Shown here: piece by piece, positions 32,060 to 39,104 of the stretch
How the letters are laid out: the number at the start of each line of letters is the position of its first letter
How positions within the stretch are numbered: position 1 is the first letter of the stretch
NCBI RefSeq assembly: GCF_000308695.1
Contig: NZ_BAGG01000058.1
Location: 1-40,057 of the forward strand
Source: Nocardia takedensis NBRC 100417
GTDB lineage: Bacteria; Actinomycetota; Actinomycetes; Mycobacteriales; Mycobacteriaceae
Direction: 5' to 3'
DNA: 40,057 nucleotides
Made by a program: the position numbers and the translations under genes
Notes under the pieces: generated by a model
Database searches by the model: none
What the model was told of the DNA's origin: nothing
Seen by the model: the letters and a program-made list of their open reading frames with translations, nothing else

Positions 32060-32689
32060 TCAGGAATGGCGGGTGAAACGCGCGGCGGGCGTCCCGTGCA
32101 GGAGACCGGCGGGCAGCGTGCGCCCGCACAGCACCAGCAGCAGGTCCTGGGCGCGGCCGGACAGCACCGACCCGTCGCCGTAGCGCCAGTCCAGGTCGTC
32201 GGCGCGCAGTTCGATCCCGTCGAGGTCGACGCCGAAATAGCGGACGCCGCGCTCGTTGTTCGCGGCCAACACGTGCTCCATGCGCGCCTTCGGCACTTCC
32301 CGGTCGATGCCGAGGGCGACGGTGATGTCGAGTCCGTGGATGACGTCGTGGCTCAGCGCGCCCGCGTACCCGCCGCCCGGCGACTTCCACGGGTGATCCA
32401 GGTTCTCGCGCAGCGAGGCCAGCAGTTCGGCGTCGTCCATGGCGGCCGTGTCTCGGCGCGCCGCCCGGTCGGCCAACCGGTCGAAATTGCCGCGCGCCAC
32501 GACCAAGTCGAGCAGGAATCGCGGGGTGGACAGCCGGAACGGCATGGTGATGTGGGCCAGGACCTCGCGCACCCGCCAGCCTTCGCACAGCGTGGGTTCC
32601 GACCAGCGCGCCTCGTCCAGACCCGCCAGGATCTCGACGAGGTCGGCCCGTTCGGCGGCGATCTCCGCGCGGATCTCGGATTCGGTCAC
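32060..32689 (-). CDS. Maleylpyruvate-isomerase-family (mycothiol-linked, DinB-like) protein
   Basis: 209 aa. The N-terminal four-helix MDMPI/DinB fold is suggested by AERADLVEILAGLDEARWSE, PTLCEGWRVREVLAHITMP and LSHDVIHGLDITVALG; the histidines in LAHI and HDVIHGLD are at positions where the family binds a divalent metal. The C-terminal part (LDGIELRADDLDWRYGDGS, then LCGR) is typical of the TIGR03083-like actinobacterial proteins, many of which use or are proposed to use mycothiol. Substrate unknown. The GTG at 32687-32689 follows AGGAGA at 6 nt; divergent from the next gene. Confidence 0.82.
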   Translation of the reverse strand: MTESEIRAEIAAERADLVEILAGLDEARWSEPTLCEGWRVREVLAHITMPFRLSTPRFLLDLVVARGNFDRLADRAARRDTAAMDDAELLASLRENLDHPWKSPGGGYAGALSHDVIHGLDITVALGIDREVPKARMEHVLAANNERGVRYFGVDLDGIELRADDLDWRYGDGSVLSGRAQDLLLVLCGRTLPAGLLHGTPAARFTRHS

Positions 32690-32793
32690 GTATGTCTCCT
32701 GTCGTCGCACCGATCATCAGGGCAGACGGGCCGCGGCGCGGGAATTCATCGGTCGGCGCGCCGCCGCCTCGCCCTCGAGGCACACTGGGCGCG

Positions 32794-33264
32794 GTGAACG
32801 ACGACGAATCCGGCTCTCCGACCGCCGAGCGCGGCCCGGAGCGGCGCGCGGCGTCCGAACCGGTCACCGACGGACTGCGCGAGCTCGCCGAGGGCCGCGC
32901 GCCCCGGCTGGAACTGGCCCGTGGCGAGAACGAGTGGATCGAGGCCACCCACCTGCCCGACGGCGTGTACCGCCTCGCGCACCGCGGGCCCGAGGACCCC
33001 GACACCCACGAGCTCTACACCGGCGACCCGGTGCTGCTGCGCGACATCTGCTTCGCCTGGATCGACCGCGATCCGTGGTGGCGCGACCGGGTGGCCTGGT
33101 CGCGCGTCGACCCGGCCGTGGCCGAACTGGAGTCGGTGCGCGGCGAACTCACCGATTTCCTGGACGGTTTCGGCCTGCTCGACTCGCTCACCGGCGAAGT
33201 GGACGACGCGATGGCCCGCGCCGACGACCTGCTCGCCCTGCACGCCGACCTCGACGGCGACTAG
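32794..33264 (+). CDS. Conserved-looking acidic hypothetical protein, 156 aa
   Basis: No family recognised. The protein is acidic, with an unstructured N-terminus (NDDESGSPTAERGPERR) and a folded-looking C-terminal two-thirds containing YRLAHRGPEDPDTHELYTGD, CFAWIDRDPWWRD and several helices. The start is taken as GTG 32794, with no ribosome-binding site; leaderless translation is possible, and an earlier ATG at 32692 would add a low-complexity Pro/Arg segment. Its TAG shares CTAG (33261-33264) with the stop of the convergent thioredoxin gene. Confidence 0.6.
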   Translation: MNDDESGSPTAERGPERRAASEPVTDGLRELAEGRAPRLELARGENEWIEATHLPDGVYRLAHRGPEDPDTHELYTGDPVLLRDICFAWIDRDPWWRDRVAWSRVDPAVAELESVRGELTDFLDGFGLLDSLTGEVDDAMARADDLLALHADLDGD

Positions 33265-33752
33265 AGCCCCGGCCAGCCGTAGCGCGCGGGGCCGGGGGCC
33301 GGTCCCGCCGCCGAACGGGCCGCGGTCGCCGCGACCGCGCGGTCGGGCTCGCTACGTCGGGCGTGCTCGGCCTGGACCTGGTGGGCCTGCTGGGCGATGG
33401 CCTCCGCGTGCTGGGCGCGTATCGAGTCCATGTCCAGCCAGCGGACCTGCTGGATCACTTCCTCGAGATCGCCCGCGGGCAGGAATCCGGACTGCGCGAA
33501 CACCAGGATGCCCTCGCGGAAGGCCATCAACGTGGGGAAGCGGTCGACCTGGGCCATGGCCGTCAGTTCGGTCTCGGCCTCGGTGTCGACGGTGCCGTGC
33601 ACGATGTCGCGGTGCTCCTCGGCGGATGCCTCGAAGATCGGCGCGAACTGGCGGCACGGCCCGCACCAGCCCGCCCACCAGTCGATCAGCACGATGGTGT
33701 GGCGGCTGATGACCTCACGGAACGTGGCGTTGGTGACGGTCAGTGTCGGCAT
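33261..33752 (-). CDS. Thioredoxin-family protein with C-terminal extension
   Basis: Disulfide oxidoreductase, 163 aa. The active site WCGPC is at residues 29-33 (C30, C33), preceded by IVLIDWWAGW, and the cis-proline is in FPTLMAF. The thioredoxin fold ends near residue 105; about 55 further residues (AEAIAQQAHQVQAEHARRSE, then Ala/Pro-rich) form a charged, probably unstructured tail. There is no signal peptide, so it is cytoplasmic. The ATG at 33750-33752 has GGGAGGGAA upstream. It overlaps the convergent gene by 4 bp. Confidence 0.9.
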   Translation of the reverse strand: MPTLTVTNATFREVISRHTIVLIDWWAGWCGPCRQFAPIFEASAEEHRDIVHGTVDTEAETELTAMAQVDRFPTLMAFREGILVFAQSGFLPAGDLEEVIQQVRWLDMDSIRAQHAEAIAQQAHQVQAEHARRSEPDRAVAATAARSAAGPAPGPARYGWPGL

Positions 33753-33836
33753 CGGTTCCCTCCCGGGCGCTGCGGTGCGGCCTCCGCACAACCCCGAATC
33801 CTTACACGCCGCGGGCGAGTCGCAAAGGCGTGCCGC

Positions 33837-34066
33837 TCAGCCGAGCGCCCGGGTGAGCAGTTCGGCGGTGAACTCGTCCAGTTGCCGGGCGGCAGCGGAT
33901 CGGCCATCGCGGTCCGCGTGAAGACCGGGTTGTAGAGGACGTAGCGGGTGCGCGAGCCGGGATGTCGGATCGGATGGTGCGCGCCGAGCAGGTCGTTGCA
34001 CCGCGACCCCTGCATCGCCGCCCGCATTCCCTTGTAGCCCTGACGGAACTGCGGGTCCGCCCAATC
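33837..34066 (-). pseudogene. Decayed short-chain dehydrogenase remnant
   Basis: On the minus strand the stretch (F)RQGYKGMRAAMQGSRCND and then RTRYVLYNPVFTRTAMADPL read as the middle-to-late part of an SDR of the type that ends in an ELTAELL-like helix. The frame then shifts: the C-terminal RQLDEFTAELLTRALG and its TGA at 33837-33839 are in a neighbouring frame, and about 60 residues that should intervene are missing. No cofactor-binding N-terminus (TGxxxGIG) is found upstream, where 34067-34299 shows nothing recognisable. I infer a 5'-truncated, internally deleted gene. A sequencing error could explain the frameshift but not the missing parts. Confidence 0.45.
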
Positions 34067-34299
34067 GATCCGGCCCGGCAGGCGCGCAGGACTCGGGCGC
34101 GGTCGCCGTCTACGCCGAGGTCGGCCGCGTCCCGCGGGAATCGCGCGCCCTTCTCGGCCCCGCTCGCCACGGCGACGACCCGGTCGCCGCGGCCGGCGCG
34201 CCCGCCCTGACCACCGCCGAACCCGAACGCATCCGGGCGCTGGCCGCGCTGATGATCCGCGCGGTCACCGAGTCGCCCGACGCGCGCTGATCGAGAATC
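34067..34299. other. Gene-poor interval between the SDR remnant and the cupin gene
   Basis: A plus-strand frame ends at the TGA 34290-34292 with AEPERIRALAALMIRAVTES, which looks like a regulator-type helical C-terminus, but it has no start, no ribosome-binding site and no recognisable domain upstream. I treat it as another possible gene fragment, not as a gene. Confidence 0.25.
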
Positions 34300-34674
34300 T
34301 CAGGCGATCCACGGCGGCAGGATCGGCCGCGCGCCCTCGGTGGTCCGGGCCAGCGCGCCCGCGGGCGCGGCGACCAAGGCGGTGAAGCCCGCGCCCCCGC
34401 CCGTCACCCGACGGGTGCGGTCCGCGTGCAGGACGATCGTATCGCCCTCGGCGACAGTGTGTTCCGTGCCGTCCAGGTCGATGATCGCGGTGCCCGCGAG
34501 CACCGTGAGGATCTGGTCGGCGTCGATCGTGTGCACCGGTCCGGCGGCGGCCGCCGCCACCTCGACCCGCCACAGCGCGAGTCCGGCCCCGCCCTGGGTG
34601 GGGGAGGCGAGGGTGGTCATGACGGCGCTGCCCGTCTCGATGCGGCGGGTCTCGGCGTGGCGGATGACGGTCAT
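34300..34674 (-). CDS. Small cupin-domain protein
   Basis: 124-aa single-domain cupin. The beta-barrel is recognisable from VHTIDADQILTVLAGTAIID and TVAEGDTIVLHADRTRRVTG, which correspond to the two cupin motifs; metal ligands are only partly conserved, H in PVHTIDADQ being the clearest. Similar proteins occur in detoxification or sensing roles; the function here is unknown. ATG 34674 has AGGAGA 8 nt upstream; the ATG nine bases earlier would abut that site. Divergent from a MarR regulator with a shared operator, so probably its target. Confidence 0.8.
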   Translation of the reverse strand: MTVIRHAETRRIETGSAVMTTLASPTQGGAGLALWRVEVAAAAAGPVHTIDADQILTVLAGTAIIDLDGTEHTVAEGDTIVLHADRTRRVTGGGAGFTALVAAPAGALARTTEGARPILPPWIA

Positions 34675-34691
34675 CGAGGACATCTCCTAAA

Positions 34692-34712
34692 ATAGACAAC
34701 TACATTGTCTAT
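34692..34712. promoter_or_regulatory. MarR-type operator between cupin and MarR genes
   Basis: ATAGACAA (34692-34699), CTACA, TTGTCTAT (34705-34712) is a perfect 8-bp dyad with a 5-nt centre. A looser copy, GGTCAACGAGGTTGTC, follows at 34715-34730. The dyad lies 17 bp upstream of the cupin ATG and 22 bp upstream of the MarR ATG, so one repressor could control both genes. Confidence 0.7.
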
Positions 34713-34734
34713 ATGGTCAACGAGGTTGTCTTTC

Positions 34735-35214
34735 ATGTCAAGTGACTCCGGCGGCTACGAACTGTCGCTGCGCCTGCTGCTCGGCTTCCGCGTGATCGTC
34801 GACGAGGTGCACGCCGACCTCGCCGCCAACGGTCACCCGGAACTGCGCCCACTGCACGGGTTCGTCTTCCAGGCGATCGGCCGCGCCGGCGGGCCGCACG
34901 GCTGTACCGCCGCGGACCTCGGGCGCGCGCTCGGCGTCTCGAAACAGGCCGCGGGCAAGCACATCGAGACCCTCGAACGCCTCGGCTACCTGTGCCCGGG
35001 ACGCGATCCCGGCGACGCCCGCCGCAAGGTCCACACCCTGACCGAGCGCGCCCACGACGCCCTGACCCGTTCCGAGCGTTGCTTCGCCCGCATCCACGCG
35101 CGCTGGGCGGACCGACTGGGCGCGGGGCGGCTCGCCGACTTCGAGAACGACCTGCGCGCCGTGACTCCGGGCGACCTGTTCCGCTTCGACACCCCGCACT
35201 GGTTCGGGTCCTGA
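34735..35214 (+). CDS. MarR-family transcriptional regulator
   Basis: 159 aa. The helix-turn-helix is at about residues 55-90 (CTAADLGRALGVSKQAAGKH, then IETLERLGYL), followed by a wing with the typical DPGDARRKVHTLTERA sequence. The ends form a dimerisation helix bundle. ATG 34735 has GAGG 9 nt upstream. Divergent from the cupin gene across a perfect dyad, so probably an autoregulated repressor of both. No cysteine at the OhrR position; the signal is unknown. Confidence 0.88.
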   Translation: MSSDSGGYELSLRLLLGFRVIVDEVHADLAANGHPELRPLHGFVFQAIGRAGGPHGCTAADLGRALGVSKQAAGKHIETLERLGYLCPGRDPGDARRKVHTLTERAHDALTRSERCFARIHARWADRLGAGRLADFENDLRAVTPGDLFRFDTPHWFGS

Positions 35215-35721
35215 GCCCGCCGACGGCCGATCACGCGCCGCGATCGACTCCGAATCGGTCCGCTGCGGGCCGGTCGGCAGGTGGCCGTGTTCGGGCCTGC
35301 CGGTTCGGTGATGGCCTATTGGGGACCATGGACTCTTGTCGGGGTGCGTGCGAGTGCTCGGGATGCGACACTGGCGCGGACGCGGTGTCGCCGTGCCGGA
35401 TCGGGGCTGAATCGTACGAACCGGACGGCTTTCGGTCGAACGGTGCGTCAAGTCCCCTGAACCGTAATTCTTCGGGAGGCGTAGACTTCGGGGGCGCGCG
35501 ATTTCCGCTGTGTGAGGCGATATCCGGAACTGCTCCGTACGGGCCGTGGCATCGGCGATCGTCGCAGGTCATGTGATGCCTCTCGGGAGCGGCGGGTCCG
35601 TGCCGACGGTCGGATGACCGTGCATCCGTCGCGAACACTGGACGAATCATGTTGTGCGATAGCGCTATACGACTTGGTCACGGAAACGGCGACGCTCCCG
35701 GGCGCGGGGTACGGTGTGGCC
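35215..35721. other. Long interval without a confident gene
   Basis: 507 bp with visibly lower GC than its neighbours. One short cysteine-rich frame (35328-35576) occurs but its codon use is unlike that of the genes around it and it has no good ribosome-binding site. A 10-bp perfect palindrome ATAGCGCTAT lies at 35659-35668, and a -10-like TACGGT at 35710-35715 would start the next gene's mRNA at its GTG. Probably regulatory, possibly with a small RNA. Confidence 0.4.
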
Positions 35722-36237
35722 GTGGCGGAGTGGATCAGCGTGTACTGCGAGAGCCGGATCGAGCTCGACGCGAGAGAACTACGCGAGGAATTGGCGGTCG
35801 CGGATCTACGGCCCTTGGCCGAAGCGGTCTTCGACAGCGACGAGGAGGCCGCGCGCGCCCTGGAGAACGCCGCACGGCATCTGCGCGTCGAGCGGCACGG
35901 CGCCGAGATCGAGGTGCAGTGGAAACCCGCGGGCCCGCACCTGCAGATCCGCGCGATCAGCGGGGCCGCGGCGGAGAACGACATCGCCGAGGTGCTCGCC
36001 GACCGCCTGCCCGCCGGGTCGGGGCCCGGACCGGATCGGGTCCGCGCCCAATTGGCGCGCGCCCAGCAGGTCGTCTACCTGGAGATGGGCGGACCCGACG
36101 CGCGCGGCCTCGGCGGCGTGCTCGGCGAAGTCCTGGCCTTCCGACTGGCCGCGGCGGGCGACGGACTGGTCTGGCTGTTCGACCGGCGCTGGGCCGCGCC
36201 GGAGGACCGGTCCGTGCCGATCTGGAGTCATTCCTGA
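35722..36237 (+). CDS. Hypothetical cytoplasmic protein, 171 aa
   Basis: Family not recognised. Starts VAEWISVYCESRIELDAREL and contains HGAEIEVQWKPAGPHLQIRA and VVYLEMGGPDARGLGGVLGE; acidic, mixed alpha/beta, no signal peptide or membrane helix. The GTG at 35722 is chosen because TACGGT (35710-35715) stands the right distance upstream for a leaderless mRNA and because upstream residues are low-complexity. Its stop is 3 bp from the stop of the convergent IclR gene. Confidence 0.65.
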   Translation: MAEWISVYCESRIELDARELREELAVADLRPLAEAVFDSDEEAARALENAARHLRVERHGAEIEVQWKPAGPHLQIRAISGAAAENDIAEVLADRLPAGSGPGPDRVRAQLARAQQVVYLEMGGPDARGLGGVLGEVLAFRLAAAGDGLVWLFDRRWAAPEDRSVPIWSHS

Positions 36238-36240
36238 CCG

Positions 36241-37143
36241 TCAACCCCGGGTGGCCGCGGTGAGCGCGCGCGCCGCCGCTGTGGTCGCGGCGATGTAGCC
36301 GTCGCGTTCGGCCTTCGTGGTGGCCGCGCGCAGCGGACCCAACTGCACCTCGTAGGCGGCGACGCCCGCCGCGTCGAAAACCGGTGCGGCCAGATAGCTC
36401 AGCGGCAGCACCGCCTCGGAGTCGAGTTCGGCCCTGGTGAACGGGCGTGCGGTGAGCGCGGCCAGTTGCCGCAGCGCCCTGGTGCGCAGATTCGCCTGCC
36501 GCAGTTCGCTGCCCGCCGCGCCGAGTAGATCGATCAGCAACTCCACCATGCCGGTGTCGTCGGCGCGCGGGCGGAAAACCGCCACCCCCCGTTCGCGGAC
36601 CAAACTCAGCAATGCGCCCGCCGAACGCCGGTCGGGCTCGGGCGCACCGGCCAGCCAGGTGTTCTGTTCGGCCGCCGTGCGCCACGGCATCACACCCGCC
36701 CCCGCCGGGAACTGCACCGGAATGCGGTGTCCGACGGGGATTCCGGGCACGATCCGGTCCGGGCCGTGCCGCACTTCGAGGACGGTGAGCCGGTCGGGGG
36801 TGATGCGGCTCAGCGTCGCGCCGCAGCCCGTCTCGGCGGCCAGCGCGGCGAGGATCTCGCCCACGGCGGCGGGCAGCGGCGCTTCGGTGAGTCCGCGCAA
36901 CGCGCCGCCGAGCCGATAGCCCCGCGGCGCGGCGCGCACCACCCAGCCCGCCGATTCGAGTTCGGCCAGCACCGCCGTCGCGGTCGCGCGCGCGATCCCG
37001 AGTCGTTCGGCGATGCCCGCGACCGGCAGGGGGTCCGACGCGCCCGCCAACAGCGACACGATCTCGATCACGCGGCGCGTGGGCGGTGACGGCGAACGTT
37101 CGGCCGCGCTCGGCTGCGCGGACGCGGGGACACGGTGATCCAT
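36241..37143 (-). CDS. IclR-family transcriptional regulator
   Basis: 300 aa. Winged helix at about residues 22-80 (RVIEIVSLLAGASDPLPVAG, IAERLGIARATATAVLAELE, GWVVRAAPRGYRLG); C-terminal effector domain with VPGIPVGHRIPVQFPAGAG and PLSYLAAPVFDAAGVAAYEV, the latter matching the IclR ligand-pocket region. Begins at ATG 37143, with an AGAGG ribosome-binding site about 9 nt upstream. Divergent from an SDR/DapB-like operon; two dyads lie in the 96-bp gap. Probably controls that operon. Confidence 0.87.
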   Translation of the reverse strand: MDHRVPASAQPSAAERSPSPPTRRVIEIVSLLAGASDPLPVAGIAERLGIARATATAVLAELESAGWVVRAAPRGYRLGGALRGLTEAPLPAAVGEILAALAAETGCGATLSRITPDRLTVLEVRHGPDRIVPGIPVGHRIPVQFPAGAGVMPWRTAAEQNTWLAGAPEPDRRSAGALLSLVRERGVAVFRPRADDTGMVELLIDLLGAAGSELRQANLRTRALRQLAALTARPFTRAELDSEAVLPLSYLAAPVFDAAGVAAYEVQLGPLRAATTKAERDGYIAATTAAARALTAATRG

Positions 37144-37184
37144 CGGTGCCGACCTCTTGTGCTGACTCGGGGAACGCTCCTACG

Positions 37185-37224
37185 ATGCCGAATATACGAC
37201 ATACCGCTGTCGAATAGTCGACAG
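37185..37224. promoter_or_regulatory. Two IclR-type operator-like dyads in the divergent gap
   Basis: CTGTCGA (37207-37213), ATAG, TCGACAG (37218-37224) is a perfect 7-bp dyad. Just upstream, ATGCCGAATATACGACAT (37185-37202) is an imperfect dyad (7 of 9 pairs) and shares CGAATA with it. They lie 22 bp apart (about two helical turns), suiting a dimer-of-dimers IclR protein, and are close to the ribosome-binding site of the SDR gene. Confidence 0.6.
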
Positions 37225-37239
37225 TGAGAGGTGGGCCGC

Positions 37240-38034
37240 ATGATTCTGGACAGGTTCCGCATCGACGGGCAGGTCGCCGTCGTCACGGGCGCGGGGCGCG
37301 GGTTGGGCCGCGCCATCGCGATCGCCTTCGCCGAGGCGGGCGCGGATGTGGTGATCGCCGCCCGCACCGAATCCCAGTTGAAGGAGGTGGCGGCCATCAT
37401 CGAGGCCGCGGGACGCCGCGCGCACGTCGCGGTCGCGGACCTGAGCGATGTGGAGGTGACCGCCGGACTGGCCGAGATCGCCGTCGAACGATTCGGCCGT
37501 CTCGACATCGTCGTCAACAACGTCGGCGGGGCCATGCCGTGCCCGCTGCTCGACACCACGCCCGCGGCGATGGCCGAGGCGTTCCAGTTCAACGTCGGCA
37601 CCGCGCACGCGCTGATCCGCGCCGCGGTCCCGCACATCCTGGCGACGGCGGGCGGCGGCGCGATCGTCAACATCACCTCCACGATGGGCCGCCTGCCGGG
37701 CCGCGCCTTCGCCGCCTACGGCACCGCCAAAGCCGCACTCGCGCACTACACCCGACTGGCCGCTATGGATCTGAATCCGCGCATCCGGGTCAACGCGATC
37801 GCTCCCGGATCGATCCTCACCTCCGCCCTGGAGATCGTCGCGGCCGACGAGCGCATGCGCGCCGAACTCGAATCCAAGACCCCGCTGGGCACGCTGGGCG
37901 AACCCGAGGACATCGCCGCCGCGGCCCTGTACCTGGTCTCGCCCGCGGGCAAATACCTCACCGGCAAGCTGCTCGAACCCGACGGCGGCATCATCGCGCC
38001 CAATCTCGACCTCCCGATCGGAGACCTGTCATGA
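37240..38034 (+). CDS. Short-chain dehydrogenase/reductase
   Basis: 264-aa classical SDR. Cofactor motif TGAGRGLG at 16-23, NNVGG in strand 4, and catalytic S147, Y160 and K164 (YGTAK) in canonical arrangement. NAD(P)-dependent alcohol/ketone redox; the exact substrate is not predictable. ATG 37240 has GAGAGG (37226-37231) 8 nt upstream. Its TGA overlaps the ATG of the DapB-like gene, so the two form one operon under the divergent IclR regulator. Confidence 0.9.
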   Translation: MILDRFRIDGQVAVVTGAGRGLGRAIAIAFAEAGADVVIAARTESQLKEVAAIIEAAGRRAHVAVADLSDVEVTAGLAEIAVERFGRLDIVVNNVGGAMPCPLLDTTPAAMAEAFQFNVGTAHALIRAAVPHILATAGGGAIVNITSTMGRLPGRAFAAYGTAKAALAHYTRLAAMDLNPRIRVNAIAPGSILTSALEIVAADERMRAELESKTPLGTLGEPEDIAAAALYLVSPAGKYLTGKLLEPDGGIIAPNLDLPIGDLS

Positions 38035-39104
38035 CCTACCGCGTGGTGCAGTGGGGCACCGGCAATGTCGGCAGATACGCGCTCGCCGGCATCCTGGCCC
38101 ACCCCGACCTGGAATTGGCGGGCGTGTGGGTCTCCGGACCGGCCAAGGCGGGCAAGGACGCGGGCGAACTCGCCGGACTCGACGAGCGCGTCGGCGTCGC
38201 GGCCACCGAGGACGCCGACGCGCTGATCGCCGCGCGCCCGGACTGCGTCGTCTACTGCTCGATGACCGACAACCGGTTGATCGAGGCCCTCGACGACCTG
38301 AAGCGTTTTCTGGCGGCGGGCATCGACGTGGTGGCCTGCGCGCCGGTGTTCTTCCAGTACCCGTTCGGCGTGCTGCCCGACGATCTGCTGAATCCCGTTC
38401 TCGAGGCGGCGCGCGCGGGCGGCGCGTCGCTGTTCGTCAACGGCATCGACCCCGGTTTCGCCAACGACCTGCTGCCGCTGGCGCTGGCGGGCACGTGCCT
38501 GCGCATCGACCAACTGCGCTGCCTGGAGATCGTGGACTACGCCAGCTACGACAACCGCGCGGTCATGTTCGACATCATGGGTTTCGGCGGACCGCTGGAC
38601 GAGGTGCCGATGCTGCTGCAACCCGGCGTGCTGTCGCTGGCCTGGGGCAGTGTCGTGCGCCAACTCGCGGCCGGGATCGGCGTCACCCTCGACGCCGTCA
38701 CCGAGGTCCACGAACGGGTGCCCGCGCCGGAATCCTTCGACATCGCCAGCGGACACATCGCCGAAGGCACCACCGCGGCCATGCGTTTCGAGGTGCGCGG
38801 CATGGTCGGCGACCAACCGGTGACCGTCCTCGAACACATCACCCGACTGCGCCCCGACCTGTGCCCGGACTGGCCGCAGCCCGCGCACCCGGAGGGTTCC
38901 TACCGCGTCGAGATCACCGGCGACCCATGCTACGCACTGGATCTGGTGACCTCGAGTCCGCGCGGCGACCACAACGTCGCCACGCTCATCGCGACCGGCA
39001 TCCGGGTCGTCAACGCCATCCCGGCCGTGGTCGCCGCCGCGCCGGGCATCGTGACGGCGCTGGATCTGCCGCTGATCACCGCGCCCGCTACCCGGCGCGG
39101 TTGA
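38031..39104 (+). CDS. DapB-fold NAD(P)H-dependent dehydrogenase
   Basis: 357 aa. The N-terminal Rossmann motif [18 protein letters not shown] and YCSMTDN place it with actinobacterial proteins usually annotated as NAD(P)H-dependent amine dehydrogenases or dihydrodipicolinate-reductase-like proteins. Real DapB is shorter (about 250 aa) and the lysine-pathway motifs are not evident, so the physiological reaction is open. It is coupled to the SDR upstream by ATGA overlap. Its 3' end overlaps the convergent aminotransferase gene by 17 bp. Confidence 0.82.
   Translation: MTYRVVQWGTGNVGRYALAGILAHPDLELAGVWVSGPAKAGKDAGELAGLDERVGVAATEDADALIAARPDCVVYCSMTDNRLIEALDDLKRFLAAGIDVVACAPVFFQYPFGVLPDDLLNPVLEAARAGGASLFVNGIDPGFANDLLPLALAGTCLRIDQLRCLEIVDYASYDNRAVMFDIMGFGGPLDEVPMLLQPGVLSLAWGSVVRQLAAGIGVTLDAVTEVHERVPAPESFDIASGHIAEGTTAAMRFEVRGMVGDQPVTVLEHITRLRPDLCPDWPQPAHPEGSYRVEITGDPCYALDLVTSSPRGDHNVATLIATGIRVVNAIPAVVAAAPGIVTALDLPLITAPATRRG

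Noticed and set aside
35659..35668. ATAGCGCTAT palindrome as an operator
   Set aside because: Only 10 bp, single copy and not well placed relative to a promoter; chance is likely.
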